From positions 4,724,116 through 4,788,115 of the forward strand of contig JAQFVV010006294.1 in assembly GCA_028023455.1 (NCBI GenBank): a DNA stretch of 64,000 nucleotides, read 5' to 3'. The position numbers and the translations under genes were made by a program. This document shows positions 36,466 through 50,544 of this stretch, one piece after another; the stretch's first letter is position 1, and each line of letters opens with the position of its first letter. Origin of the DNA: Epiperipatus broadwayi. Its lineage: Eukaryota; Onychophora; Udeonychophora; Euonychophora; Peripatidae. The notes under the pieces were generated by a model. That model worked only from the letters and a program-made list of their open reading frames with translations. It was not told the DNA's origin and did not search any database.

Positions 36466-37600
36466 CACTCAATCTCATTCTTTATCTCACATTCAATCTC
36501 ATTAATACTTGAGATCTAATGATTTTTCTTTAAAAATTTGACTTCGACAATGACAGATGTTATTTTATCGAAACGGTAGGAAGTAATACAAAACAATACA
36601 TGGTTTAATCCAAAAAATACTTTGTATACACTATATATATATAAACTATAAAATCACTTCTTCTAGGAATATGATTTCTTTATCATTTGTGAAAAACTAT
36701 ATTTTTTGTTTTCTAGTCAGTGAATTAATATTTATTCAACCAATTCAGATTGTTCTACAATCTTTACTTTTAGCTAATAATATCTAAATAGATATTGTTT
36801 AACCAAAGCTTAATGGCTAATGAATAGGCTATGGATTCACTCAATTCAGACTCAAGCCTATGTTCCTAAGCATGTCAGATGAATACAACAATCACATAGG
36901 TATACATATAATAGAATTGATGAGTTAACCTTTATAAATAAATAAACTTTTATTTTATATATAGTGCAATGTTTATAAATTGTAATACATTAAAGATCAG
37001 TCTTTTAAGCTATTGTGCATGCACTACGAGTGTTAATAATAAATGAATATTTTCACTCCCAGCACAAGATTATAGTATTTATGAAAGAATAAAATGAATC
37101 CACTTATTCTTTCCAACCCAAATAAAAACAAACTGATGAAAAACATTATTATTGTAATATTTTATAAGTTTTTTTCATTTTATTTTTTTTAAACATTTTT
37201 TGATTATAAATTAAATAAAAAATAATAGTATTTCAAATTCTTTTTTTTTTTAAAACATCAACTAAATTTCCTACATAAGTGTTGTTTTAATACAGTGAAA
37301 TATTCATTATCATTGGAAATATACACTAATCTTTTCTATAAATTTATATATATTACACTTTGATTTACAAATGTCAAACTTGCTGCACACACAACTTAAA
37401 CCCTAACCATTTAAATAAATACATTAATGATTATTACTAATTATTTATTAAATTAGAAAGTATCCCTAATTCAGATATAAACTTTAAATCTTAGATAAAC
37501 ATTAATATATCTTTTTTTTAAAATATAAATATATGAAATAATCACAGCTTTCTCTTTATTTTTCCATGTGTATTATGTTTTTTAGATATATTTAAAATTT
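36466..37600. other. Gene-free AT-rich DNA
   Basis: No supported feature. Confidence 0.45.
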
Positions 37601-37722
37601 ACACCCCACCACATATTTTTGAAACATAAGAATAAAGACATTTGAAAAAGACAAATGACTCCCAATGTTTGTCCTTTATCGATACCTTTATTCATATGTT
37701 TCAAAAATATATGGTAAAGTTT
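37601..37722. repeat. Inverted repeat, related to part of family F2
   Basis: CACATATTTTTGAAACATAAGAATAAAG (37608-37635) pairs with the complementary block ending near 37718, and AAAGACAAA pairs with TTTGTCCTTT at the centre. Arms are about 50 bp. The TATTTTTGAAACAT arm resembles the end of the repeat at 21810-21935. Confidence 0.65.
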
Positions 37723-40446
37723 TGTGTATATATATATTTAGACATATATAAACATTTTTTTTCCCACCAATTCTCTGGTGAATAAAACAAAGTATAATTT
37801 TATATAGATGTTTCAGTTCCTATACTACATATCAATAAGTATTTAAATAAAGTAATAATTAAATGAATAAAAATACTATAATTTATGAATTACATCAATA
37901 GAAAATACAATGTCATAAAGGACAAGAAGCTTCCTAATATATATTGATGTTTTTTTTTGAAAAAAAACATAATAAAGATTTATTATTTTGTAAAGAGAAT
38001 AAATATAAATGAATAAAAATGGAATATTCTTTTGATGTGATATTCCAGAGAGAAAAAATTCAACTTAATAAGCAATTTGTTCAACATCCATGGGAAATAA
38101 TCTGACATAATAAAGCTCTGAAATTACTTGTTCTGAAGTGATATTTTTTTTTTAAAAAAACATCCAATGATTTAGATTAGTTTTTTATATATATTATAAG
38201 TTTTGATTATAATTAAATCTTCTCCAGATAATTCTGTTAAATTACAAATAGATATTTTTTCCTTTAATTAAGATTTGATATGTGATGAGGTGATGTATCA
38301 GAGTCTAACTTAAAGCAAATGTAATGATAGTCTCTGAAAAGTTAATATTAATTCTTTAATAGGATATCAAAAATGCAATAAAATAATTCATATACTTAAA
38401 TCTTCATAGATATAGAATTGGGTTGTTTATCAATTAAATAATTTATAATAATTATAAATATATTGGCAGTAAAAGGCTATCAGATAATTTGGAAGAAACC
38501 TGATTGTTAATTTTGTTGATGATTATACTTTTTTTTTTTCCAAATCTTGAGGCATACATGAATAGTAAAACATTTTCTTCAATACAAGTGCCTACAGCTG
38601 TATTTGTAATAAGAAATAGATGTAAAAAATTATTAATATGTCTGATTTTCTTAACTGTGTGGTAACTTTTAATTCCCAAAACTTTTGGTGATTAAACTAT
38701 CATTAAAGATGTGCTAAGCTAAGTTGTCAAATATTGGTGTTAATTCTAGATGATTTGAACTTCTTGTGAATTATTCATAGAATATTTAGACCATTATATA
38801 AAACAGACTAAGTTGATTTTAAAAAAGAGAGAGAGCGAAGCCTCTAGAGATTAGAATTTGAATGAAAAAATTATCATAAAAAAAACATTGTGGAAAGTTT
38901 CAAGAGTACTTGTTTTTTTAGTAGTAAATTAGTAAAGTTATTAGCAATATGATGAATTATCTGATTATTGTATATGTTTCTGAAGTGCATCCAATGAATA
39001 ATATATACTTAGAAATAATTTTTACTTAAAAAACAATGCTGAAATGGTAAGGGTTATGTTAATGTGGTAGATCTGGCATGCCAAATCATTGGTTTGCAAG
39101 TACAATATGAAGTTTTGCATGCAAATTTGAATTATAAATGCCATATTAATTGTGAGAGTATTTTTGATGGCTGACTTTAGATTTTTAATGTCTTTAGATT
39201 TAAATAAGTAATTTTGTGGTAATCATGCAGCAGAGATTGTATTTTAAATATGCCATGACAAATTTATTGTTAGAAAAATAATAGTAATAACTGGATAATT
39301 GTTTATTGCATATATATTAAGTTGATATCTATTGATATAACATTGTTAAAAAATGCAATAGTTTAAAAAGAGATTATATCTTTTAATTTTAATAACTGCA
39401 ATAAATTTATTTAATTTCTTCAGTGGTTCCTCATATTTTTATTCCTATAGCAACTTAAAATCACTTCAGGGCTAAGTATAATAAATTTTATTATTATCTA
39501 AATTTTTTGACATTGAATTTAATAATTAATAAAGTATAAATTATTAATTGTATACTGATTTAATATAATTTAATAAAAATCACAGTTTTTGTTTTTAAAA
39601 GAAAAGATTATTATTTATAATATGCTGCACAAGCATACTTTTGACTATTTAAAGTCATATTCGTAGCATAAGTAGTTTACTAAAGGCACTCTTATTTATT
39701 CTCAATTGTCTGAGCTGATAATTAAATAAGATGTATAAGTTGTATGTAATACATAATCTCTGAATAGTGAAGTTTAATGCAACTAATTTATTTAAGTTTT
39801 TGAAAGGATTAAAGATTTGGATAAGAAATATATGGCTCACAGCCACAATAACAAAATATTGTGCACATATTTAAATTATAATATGAGTAATTTATTTTAA
39901 AATTCTATTTAAATAAATACTCAAATGAAAAAAACAAGTGAAAAATTAAAACCTAAAATAAGGTATAAAAACAGTTAATATATATGTAAGGGTGAATACT
40001 GTATTTTAAGAAAATACTCAATTGATAGATAAACTATACATATCAAGCACTCTTATTTATGATAAATGGGATGTCTCATACATACATTAAAGAATTTGAA
40101 TTAGGCTGCATTTATTCTCGTAGTAATAGTGAACAAATCCATGTATATAATTTATCTCAGTTGAGAAGTTAATATCACTGATAGTCTATTGAAAAGAACT
40201 CTTTTTTTTTTTCAATGTGCAAAATAGTTTTTTAAAAATGGACAACTATTATATTTCTATATGCAAATTTCTATTCATATATTGAATAATATGTTATTTA
40301 AATTATAAAATTGCTGTCTCAAAAACAGCTGATACTGACCAACTATAGTTATTTGGATATATTGTAAGACATCCAAATAATGTTCTATAAAAAAATATAA
40401 TCCAAAAGTTAATTTCTTGCTAAATCATGATATTTGAACACCAAAA
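37723..40446. other. Gene-free AT-rich DNA
   Basis: No coding or RNA feature supported. ORFs at 38452-38679 and 39655-39846 have no recognisable domains. Confidence 0.45.
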
Positions 40447-40549
40447 GCGTTGGTGGTCGAGTGATTAGCACAGCTGCCTTACAAGCAGTTGTCCCGAGTT
40501 TGCGGGTTCGCTTCCCAGCCAATACTTTGACACATGAAAAAAAAAAAGA
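40447..40549 (+). mobile_element. tRNA-Gly-derived SINE, second copy
   Basis: GCGTTGGTGGTCGAGTGATT and the anticodon-arm stretch CTGCCTTACAAGCAG are tRNA-Gly-like, although the anticodon position now reads TAC. A longer variable-T region with GCGGGTTCGCTTCCC follows. It is followed by CTTTGACACATG and an A-run, the same tail as the copy at 15937-16032, so both belong to one SINE or retroposed-tRNA family. No clear target duplication was seen. Confidence 0.75.
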
Positions 40550-41819
40550 TAGGTTGAGGATTAAATGGTTAGATTAGGGTTGAGGACCATTTTACCATGA
40601 ATGGTCATATTCAACTTAGGAAATAGTGAAAATGCTACATGGAATTGATAGACAACTGATTCTAGGTTTTCTGAAAATTTATTTACATTAACACCCATTA
40701 TAAACTCATTATTGAATAAATTTATAATACCAATACAAAAATAAAAATTAAGTAATAGGATAAAAAAATTATAATTTTACAAACTTATTTAAGTGACCAT
40801 TTATTATTTTTTATTATAGATTCAAAATATTATAAATAAAATTACAAAAGAATATGAATATATGTGCATTCTACATAAATACCTAGAAAATAATAACTGG
40901 TAACAATTGTATTGGATTTAGAAAATAATTGATAGCTAACTTAATGAGGCATTTTTAATTGAAAGAAATTGAATATTTCATTCCAATTTGATAACACATA
41001 ATTTGAGTTGTATTTCTAAGTGAACATCATTTATCTGGGATCTTAAATGAGTCTTAATTTGGGTTAGATAGGAAAATGTTCATTTACAACAGTAAGTAGC
41101 AGCAAAAAGCATATGTAGCATGTTGACATAAATATGGTTATTTAACAGCTTTTTTTTTGTATTTTAATGGATATTTTTGGGTCAAAAAGAGATTTTATAA
41201 TATTCTAATTCAATTCCATTTATAGATTCATGGATGCTTTTGAGATATGAACTACATGTGGTTCAAAAGCTATATTTATGGCAATAGAATACTCTTCATA
41301 GAAAATCTTTCATCATATTCTTCAATTAAAGAATCCAAGACACCTAGGTAATCATTAAAGGGTTCACATACATATTTCTACTCATTTAATATTTTTGCTA
41401 GTTGCAGGAAATTGTTCTTCGCATATATCTGATTGAGAGAACAAAGTTTTGAAAAATGCCAATATTTTTCTTAATATTTGAAATTTTTGCCATATATCAT
41501 ATATATGTTTTGTTTTACCTTGCAGACAATTATTTAATTCATTTTGCTTTGGCATAATATACAAAAGTGCAGCATTTCTACAAAATTCTTTATCTGATAA
41601 TTCACATTGTTTTTCTTGTGTCTCGTAACATTTTAAAATTTGTTCTCATAAAATTAAGACTTTGATCAAAATTTATCTTCTTAATAATCAGTGCACTTTA
41701 CAATAATATGATAAATCAACACTACATGTTTCGTCATCTGATATAAGCATATTTTGGTATTTACAATGTAATCTTCAATAGTTTCTCTTTCCTTCTTTAT
41801 TTTTTTCTTTTCTAATATG
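40550..41819. other. Gene-free AT-rich DNA
   Basis: No supported feature. Confidence 0.45.
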
Positions 41820-42029
41820 TAACATATAATAGCCACATTCCACTCTTTTTACACTTTAAAGCAAAATATATTTATTAATTTTACAGTTTCGACTGTTCCT
41901 AGCAGTCTGTCAGATAACGTCAGATAATAAGATTGATGAAAACTGCTAGGAACAGTCAAAACTGTAAAATTAATAAATATATTTTGCTCTAAAGTGTAAA
42001 AAGAGTGGAATGTGGTTATTATATGTTAT
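41820..42029. repeat. Near-perfect long inverted repeat
   Basis: Left arm 41820-41905 (AACATATAATAGCCACATTC...GACTGTTCCTAGCAG) and right arm 41942-42029 are almost exact reverse complements of about 86 bp, with a 36-bp centre containing a repeated GTCAGATAA. The high arm identity compared with other foldbacks here suggests a younger insertion or recent correction between the arms. It lies at the 3' side of the minus-strand non-LTR element. Confidence 0.85.
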
Positions 42030-42099
42030 TCACAATGTCACATTGCATTCACTCAAATATTCTACATTTTTATTATAGATAAATTATAAAATCTCAATC

Positions 42100-44870
42100 T
42101 CTTTCAGTACCTTATTTTTAAATTTTTGTCACTGTCTATACAATTTATTCTGATTCTTTGTCAACATTCTATTCACCAAAAATAAATGTTCAATACTTTC
42201 CCTCTCATCTTCACATAAATTACATTTATAATTGAGATCATTCTGCTCTAACATCCAAAGCTTTTCTTTTAGCTAATAACAGTAAGCTCCCTCTAGTGTT
42301 ATGTTACATTCTTTATATTATATACAGTATATATATTTTATTTTTGCCTAACTCCAAATTATTTTTTTAGTGCATATTTGTTTTTGAAAATGTTTTTTTC
42401 TGATTAATTTTTCTTTCTTATCCCTCATAATTATATTATGTATACATTCTATTCACTTTATGTTGAACATCTCCATATAATCCAGTTAAAAATGATCTAC
42501 TAATCTATTTTCATTTGTATATTGTAATTTTCCGAATATTTTTTATTTTTCTCATTAAAAAAGAAATTACATTTTCTTTTGAATCATTTACAATGGCTAT
42601 CCAAAATTCACTATCCAATGCATTTCTACCTATTTTTCTTTTTAATCTAAAAATTTTTGATTTCTTTCAAATCATTCTTTCTTCATATTTATTATATGAG
42701 AAACAAAACAGATTTTTAATTGATCCCATTTTAATTTTTTCTTTTCTTCTCAACTCTAATTCCCAACTATCTGTATAATTTCTTTTTTCATTTAACAATA
42801 TATTTATATTCCATTTCTCCAAGATAAAAAATATCTCATTTTTCAGTTTTACTTTTCCACAAGGTACTAATATCTTAGATTCTTTCTAATTGAATTTAAT
42901 ATTCATGCTTCTTTTTATCTCTCTGCACTTCTCTAATAACATCACATTTTCTACACTATTTTCAAAAATGCTGTATCTGCAAAAAAGAAAGCTACCATAT
43001 TATGTGTACTTCTGTTTCTCACAGGGAATCTCTATCCCTATTTTTAGTCTTTTTATCCCAATCTCCACTTCCCTTAGAAACAAAATAAATGATGAAGGTG
43101 TTAATAGACATCTCTATTTCAATCCAGTTTCACGTTTAACTTTCAATGACTCTATATGCCATAATTGGTATATGTAAAAATTATGCTTCTTAAGAATCTT
43201 AATCATTCTTAAAAACCTAAAATCTTTCTACTTGATATAATCTAGTTCACACACTTCCATTTATCTGAAACCTTATCATTTATAATTTTATTTTTTTAAA
43301 ATTAAACCTTTGCATATCTTTTATAATAATTAATAAGCATTTCAACTGCTATACCATATAGTCTTGTTGAATTTCATTTTTTAAATTCAGTTATTGCTCA
43401 ATTTAATAAATTCTCTATTTGTCACTATCCATATTTTAATGAATTAATTTTTCTAATGAATCATTTTCATTAACTTAATCTTTTCTTGAAGATTTATATC
43501 ACAAATTCGGAATCTCTTTATTACCTTTACATTCCATTTTCTTTGCATTTTGTAAGATATTTCTTTTTATTTTTCTTCTTAAATTCCTTGATATGCTTCC
43601 ATTTGTTTTTTAACCACCTCTTTATAATTCTTATGTTTTTCTTCCATCTTTTATACTTTCTAAAATATTTTTCTCCATTTTCTTTTATTAATTTTATTGG
43701 TTCTAAATAAACACTCATTTGCAAATATCTTCACTACATTTTATTAACTTCTCATACATTTTAAATTCTTTATCTTTCATAGTTCTAAGATATTAATAAA
43801 CTTATTTAACTTAACTTCATTACTATCAACATAAAATAACAATTGTTGCTACATTATCTTTGATTAAACATTTGATTTTTTTTTTCATAATTCTTCTATT
43901 TACTATAATCAACAGTACTTTTTAGATTCCATCTTGACTAAGTAAACTCTTATGATATACATTACTCAAATTTCAATTTATCTTCTTCACTTTCTTTTTA
44001 CTAATGTATTATTCATATTCTCCACTAAATCAATTTTACTTATACATCTGTTTATACCATTTACAATCAATATTTTAAATTTTATTTTTTTAACTTCATT
44101 TGTATTAATGTATGAATATTTGCAAATACTCTTCACTTTTTTATTTTTTTTTCCATTTACAATATTTAATTATACTATCCACAAATGTATTTGTCATTAC
44201 CCAACGTTTTTTACAATTAATTCCTAAGTTATCCTTAATAATAACTTTTATATTTTCTCATCTTAACCTCATCACATCCATTTATCCCCTACTTGGGTCT
44301 GAAAATTTTTTTTCTTCAAATGTCTGCTTTGTTATTTCATTGATCTTTATTTTCTTGATATTATATTTCCATTTAAAATTGTAATCCTATTAAAAATGGT
44401 CCTTATTTTATAATCAGGAAGACTATTACTTATTTTAAATTTATTATAAATTTTCCCATTTTTAAAAGCTTTTTTCATACTGCATTTAGATTCACTTCAA
44501 TATGTATTGGCAATTATAAGATTATGTTTGCCATCAAATTTGTATTTAATTTTACATTAATAGCCTTGACTCATCTTTTAAATTTTCTTATAACTATTCC
44601 CAAGCATAATCTATAAAAAAATTATCTATCTTTACATTCTTCATCGTTTTATTTTCTTCCACATTTATTTCTTATATGCATACCTAAAATATAGATATAT
44701 TTTAATTTCTACTCCAACATTGCATCTTATTTATATATTTCATGATCTCTTTATAATTCAGAGCTTTGAAATGCTCCCTACTGAATTTTATATATTATTT
44801 AATATTTTCTTTCACATAGAATCCAGTAGATAATGTGTCAATACTTCATATATAATACTAAAGGTTACAT
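42100..44870 (-). pseudogene. Degraded non-LTR retrotransposon (clade not assigned)
   Basis: On the minus strand, reverse transcriptase traces lie around 43150-42960: a SPSSFILFL-type block, then IGIEI, then FADTAFL at 42987-42967 where the family has a Y/F-A-D-D catalytic box. A zinc-binding C-terminal motif is at 42224-42186 (CNLCEDERESIEH), whose last Cys is replaced. Upstream, 44560-44330 matches the plus-strand fragment at 46124-46340. Stops and shifts are everywhere and the endonuclease is not recognisable. It differs from the RTE-like LINEs in sequence. The plus-strand hydrophobic ORFs over this interval are antisense shadows. Confidence 0.75.
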
Positions 44871-45794
44871 CTCTAATAAGAATGTGTATATAATAAACAA
44901 AACTCTTAAATCAAAATAGATAGGCAGGTTAATGTAATTTAAAAAATTAACAATAAAACTTATATAAGTATGTTAACAACATATTAATAAGCCATGCATA
45001 ATGAATTTTAATGCTCATGAAGTGTTTATTTATTATTACAATTTATAAGTATTGCTTCCTTGATGTATTTTTTTTTTATGATAAAAGATATGACACATTA
45101 GTAATCTTTTTGAAAAGTTGAGTGCGATCATTATATTATCTGAATTAAAGAAGTGAAAGACAAGAATGGTTTCTTAAAATATTTAGACAGTACTTTCAAC
45201 GGATAATAATTTTCAAATTATAAAATGTTTGAGAAAAACTTTCACTATGAAATTTTATCAATCTCAAATATATGTTTTTAAGATATAAAATAATTATATT
45301 TTCTTATGATAAAATAATAAGCTATATAAATTTCAGAATGGTTAATGCATGAATTTACAATAATGTATATAAATAAATTGCACTATATTATTCCTAAATA
45401 ATAAAAATATATACTTCAATGTGTTAAACAGAATAATTATACTATACTATAAAATATTCAGTGCAATATACTAGACTCATGACAACCAACTATTAAAATG
45501 AAAAATAGAAAATTATTTAATCAAAGGTCCACACATTTAAATACAAACACTATATCTGACTTTTCTCTTTCCTATCCTTTGATTCCTTACATACAAATAT
45601 TGATTATCTGAGAATAACAATTATACTCAGAATCTTTCTCATGATTAAAAAAAGTTGAGAATTAAATTTTGATTTTGTATATTGAGAAATGTATTGCCTA
45701 AAACATAAATATATAAAACTAAATTCCAGATGTTATGAAAGTTGTCAGTAAATAAATATACTAAATTAAATTTAGAAATAATTTTTAATTAATA
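44871..45794. other. Gene-free AT-rich DNA
   Basis: No supported feature. Confidence 0.45.
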
Positions 45795-46065
45795 ACAGGT
45801 ACTGACCTCATTGAAAAAATTAAAAGACTGAAATGGAATTGGGCTAGACATATAGCTAGAAGAGATGATAATAGATGAACAATTGAAATCTTAAACTGGA
45901 TTCCAAGAGATTGTAAAAGACCCAGAAAGAGACCACATGTGAGATGGATGGATGGATGAAATAAAGTATGCAGGGGTGCTGTAGAGAAGAGAAGCTAAAG
46001 ATCAGAGAAGATGGAATGAACTTGGAGAGACCATCCTGCAGTGGATTGATAATGGTTGATGATGA
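45795..46065 (+). pseudogene. RTE-like LINE fragment, copy 3 (3' end only)
   Basis: Matches the last 270 bases of copies 1, 2 and 4, from the block encoding IEKIKRLKW through PRKRPHVRW and WIDNG, ending in GTTGATGATGATAATAAG. It contains stops and a duplicated GATG near 45950. A strongly 5'-truncated insertion. Confidence 0.85.
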
Positions 46066-46123
46066 TAATAAGATAGCTAAATCACTTCAAGTTATTTTAT
46101 TCTTTCCACTAAATTTACACATA

Positions 46124-46340
46124 TTAACTAACAATAATAAATTTGATAGTAAACATAATCTTATAATTGTCAATATTCACATAGAAGTGAATGTAGTTGC
46201 AATACAAAAAAAATGAGAAAATTTGTAATAAAATTAAAAAAGTAATAGTGTTTCTGATTGTAAAATAAAGACTATGTTTGATCAGATTAAGATTTTAAAT
46301 GGAAATATGACATTAAGAAAACAAAGATCAATGAAACAAT
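46124..46340 (+). pseudogene. Fragment of the second non-LTR element family
   Basis: Aligns closely with the reverse complement of 44560-44330: FDSKHNLII and the following AT-rich stretch to AAAGATCAATGAAA. It is a 215-bp piece in the opposite orientation, 60 bp downstream of RTE copy 3. Confidence 0.7.
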
Positions 46341-46439
46341 ATTCATTAAGTACAATAAATAGATCAATTCATGACCTCTAAGATTCATAGATTCAGGTGT
46401 GTAATGTGAATACAATCTAACCAATGATATTAAACCCTA

Positions 46440-46530
46440 AACATCCCATGATCACCATTCTTTATACTTACACAAGCTGTTTACACAAGGGCAAAATTAT
46501 CCATACAATAGCACTATTCAGTGCAAGCTA
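46440..46530. mobile_element. Partial copy of foldback family F1
   Basis: AAACATCCCATGATCACCATT, then TTTACACAAGGGCAAAATT and TTCAGTGCAAGC, match the left side of the elements at 92-437 and 52925-53115. The right side is missing. Confidence 0.65.
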
Positions 46531-46540
46531 TAATATGTCG

Positions 46541-47185
46541 TATTATAATTTTTAAAAATTGTATATTGATGATGGTTGTATTAAAAATCATATAAAACCG
46601 TGTTTTGTTTTTGAAATACATTTACTGAATATTGTAACTTTAATTAATAATTTTACCAGAGTCAATGATATGGTTGAATACATAATTTAATATTGGTATT
46701 TCTGAAAAGAGCATTGTCTTTTAATGTGGTTATGGATAAACGTGTTCTTATATAAGTAATTATTTCAGCTATGTCAGTGATGGTTTAATCATGGGCAATA
46801 ACTAAATATAATAATGAACTGATAAGATACTTGAAGGTGTGATTCAGAATAATAGATACAAATACTTTCCAATTGAAGATGAAGTTTAACATAAGTATTG
46901 TGTTTTATTGAGCAGCAGTTTCTGCTAATTTCTGAATAATCTAAAACGTAAAGTATAGGGGGAAACATAAAATTAATGTTTTTTGTGGGGGTTTTTTTTG
47001 CATTAGAAGTATAGTTCAGGCTTGATACTAAAGTACAACCATCTATATTATCAAAATGGTAATTCATGACTTGATGGGAGAGTTTTTTAAAAAAAGGCAA
47101 TAATAATTGTCATTATTTCAACTTAAAAATAAATTTATTACAATAAAATCAATACATTGTACAGGCTTAAACCTGTATATGTAAT
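46541..47185. other. Gene-free AT-rich DNA
   Basis: The ORF at 46789-47100 on the minus strand has no recognisable domain. Confidence 0.4.
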
Positions 47186-47575
47186 ACATGCGGGATTCGA
47201 AGACTTTCACATGACCCACTACTCTCAGTGCCATCTCATATTGCTGACCCACCTGATCACATGTTGAAAAAATAAATAATCGCAATATACATATTTCATA
47301 ACTAAACCAGCAATCATCAGTTGGTCTAGATTACTATCTCCACACATATATACAATCAGTGCTCAGCTTTATATTAAGATAGCCAATCTTCATACTTTAA
47401 TGGACAGGCTTCAAACTACTCCAACCCACAACTCTTCAACCTTCCATTTCATTGAAAATCTGGCGATGGAACGTTCATCTTTTCAACATGTATGTGATCA
47501 GATGGGTCAGCAATATAAGATGGCACTGAGAGTAATGAATGGGTTGTGTGAAAGGCTGAGTTCGAATACAATAAA
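47186..47575. repeat. Inverted repeat, family F3, long form
   Basis: The left end (GGGATTCGAAGACTTTCACA, then CTCAGTGCCATCTCATATTGCTGACCCA) reappears as reverse complement at the right end (TGGGTCAGCAATATAAGATGGCACTGAG, then GAAAGGCTGAGTTCGAAT). The interior (CATCAGTTGGTCTAGATTA, ATATACAATCAGTGCTCAG) is shared with 54290-54380. Short ORFs inside are not credible. Confidence 0.8.
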
Positions 47576-47585
47576 ATCATAAATA

Positions 47586-48810
47586 TAGGTGTTTGCAGGA
47601 AATATATAATACTTGGACTTTTGCATTTTATTTGATTATTATTCATTTATTTTAATTATAATCTACATTTAAAACTTTATAAATATAACCTTACTTTCTG
47701 CAAACACTTATGTTTATGATTTATATATAAAATTCATTTTTTAATCGATTAATAAATCCAATTTTTACTGCTTAATATATTAATAAACCATCTAAAAATG
47801 TTGAATCTACATTTATATATTGCTTTTTTTTTCACCTTATTATGATAGTTCGAAGCTATTATCATTAAAAATACTAATAACAAAAATTGGTGAAACGGTA
47901 TAAATAAAAGCATAATGTATGTTTTAATAAACATTAATTGAAATAGCTTATTGTATAAAGTAACTGCAATTATAAACTAATTATAGTTCTATGAAAAGCT
48001 TACTCCTAATATAACACTTAAAATGTTCTGATTATGTACTTATTCCATTACTTTTTATAATTCACAATTCTAATGTTTACACTATAGTAGCTAAATGCTT
48101 ATCCTTTTTTATCTTTTATTAATAAAGATTTTAATAACATTCTTTATTAGTTAATATGTTTAAGGTATTTACAAAAAGAATAATTAAAGCATATCTTTAA
48201 TAATCAGGTTACTATCGTAATTTGTTTTGACTACATTCTTAAGTAGGCATATAGTGTTTACTATTTGACTAATTACATACTGTGAATATTTTAATAAAAT
48301 TATTATTAATATTTATATAAATAAAACAATTATATTCTACCTGTGACAATAGAAATTTATTTTTGCTGGACCCAAACCATATTGTTTACAAATGATGATG
48401 ATAAGATACAAAAATATCTACACTAAAAAAAATATATATTTATTAATTTTAAGAGCATTTGATTTTACATTATCACATTAGAAGTAAAACTTTCATGTTT
48501 TGAGATCATGACTGAAACCATTGCAGTGGGTGCATTTAAACATTACCTTGGTTCATAATCTAAGGTCATTAAAATAAATACAATATGTTAGAATTCCTTG
48601 TTTTTTCAGCTATATAATTCACAAATAGTAGAAAGAGTGAATTTAAATTTAGAAACCCAAAAGGATTTTAATAAAAAATGTAAAGTCTAAAAAGATTTAA
48701 ACAAATTTTACATGAAACTGTAAAGAAAAAATGTTCAATTTGAATAATTTGATATCAGGAGTATTAAGGTGAAGCAAAAACACATAATCATGGCAAAAAG
48801 TCAGGATAGA
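47586..48810. other. Gene-free AT-rich DNA
   Basis: No supported feature. Confidence 0.45.
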
Positions 48811-48812
48811 AA

Positions 48813-48980
48813 ATTATGATAAAATATATAGAGCCATTTAGGATAGATGGTGCAATACGTTGTTAATATATATACAAATATTTTAAAAAATGAGATTTAT
48901 GATAAAATAAATATATAAAGCCATTTAGGATAGATGATGTAATATATTGTTAACATACATACAAACATTTAAAAAAATAA
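48813..48980. repeat. Two-copy tandem duplication of about 85 bp
   Basis: TATGATAAAATA through AGCCATTTAGGATAGATG and ACAAATATTTTAAAAAA (48813-48892) is repeated at 48896-48980 with a few substitutions and a 4-bp indel. Confidence 0.8.
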
Positions 48981-50544
48981 TAAAGGAGATTATTGTACAC
49001 TATATTTAAATTTAAACATTTTAATTTTGTAACTGGTAGATTTTTTTTTAGATAATATACAGAATTGGATTATGCTTTAATGCCACAATTTGTTTTCCCA
49101 GTCTCTTAAAAATAAATTTGCTATTTCTTACAGATTGAAAAAAAAAAATCAGTAATGAAGTATAATCCAATTTTATGGGTATTTAAAAAAAAATTCAGTT
49201 TCTAGTTATGCCCTACATGGTTTAAGAATTGTACAGTAATGAATTCTAGAACTCAAGATCCATGTCTCACTATTCAATTCCAATGTTATTCCCAATGTTT
49301 GAACTTCATGTAAATTTTTATATGAGATTTTGAGCAACACATCATTAGATTATTATTATTATTTGATTTCTAGTTACAATCAAAATAAAACAACTTATTT
49401 TGTACTGCACTTTTAACAAAATAACTTTAGAATACATAATAAAATTAGATGTTTTACAAGTTTGGAACTAAAAGTACTTCATACAAAACACTCATTAATC
49501 TAAATCTGGAAAGTGATTTCTTTATTACAATTTAATATTTTATTAATTTATTAGGCGCACAGTATATGAATAAGAAATATGTGCTGCTCACCAAAGTGTG
49601 ATGCCTTACTATTTATTCATTTTACAATGCAAGAAAACAGTTCTTCAAAATGTATAATGGCTCTGTATAATTTTATATATATGCATGTCAACTTTTTTGT
49701 TCAATTTCAACATTTAAGTATTTTACACCAAATAATAACACTTGATTATTATCAATGATAATATGCCACTTTCAGCACAATTTATTCTAACATCTTAATT
49801 CTAGAGCTTCATCAATACTGATGCTAGTTCAGCAGCAGGACAAATTAATCTTTCATTAGTATTCTTATTCAAATACATGGTCCAATTTTTAAAATGTGAT
49901 TATCCTTTAAAATAATGATTTTTCTTTGTGTGCTTAGTACAGCTCAGATTCCAGAGATAAATATTCTGAATAGATTTAACAGATAAAAATCTAAGGTTTG
50001 ACAATGGAGTGAATTTGTTATGCTTGATTCATCATCTTGATTCTCAAATATCATATAACCTCCTAAATAACTGATAAGATTTTATATGCTTTTTCATTAT
50101 CTTTTTTAAACAAAATTAATCTTTTCAAATGACTGCAAAGTACTTACAAACTCATTGCTGTAAAAAAAGTAAATTCCTAAAAACAACAACTCATTTTCAT
50201 GATTTTGGATAATTGTTTTACATTCAATTTTGGCATATTAAAATATCATTAATTTTAATGAATTTAAGATAAATATTAATGGCAAGCTATAGACTATGTT
50301 TTCTTGAATGTGCTGATAATATTGAACTTTTAATAATTCATTTCCTAGAGTCATAATACCTACTCTGATATGACACTCGATATACAACTCTGCATGTGTT
50401 AATTGTATTAATATTTTTTACTACTTAGCAATTGAAAGATTTTTATATACTTCAAATATTACTATAATATCTTATATAAATACAATTTATCCACTTTATT
50501 GGACACTTTTTAGAAGGAAAAAAATATTTTATTGACTATATATA
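48981..50544. other. Gene-free AT-rich DNA
   Basis: A minor inverted repeat pairs AATTGGATTATGCTTTAAT (49064-49082) with its near-complement at 49154-49175. Otherwise nothing is supported. Confidence 0.45.

Noticed and set aside
43486-44384. Several hydrophobic plus-strand ORFs that could suggest membrane proteins
   Set aside because: They are antisense to a degraded minus-strand non-LTR retrotransposon and driven by T-rich sequence.
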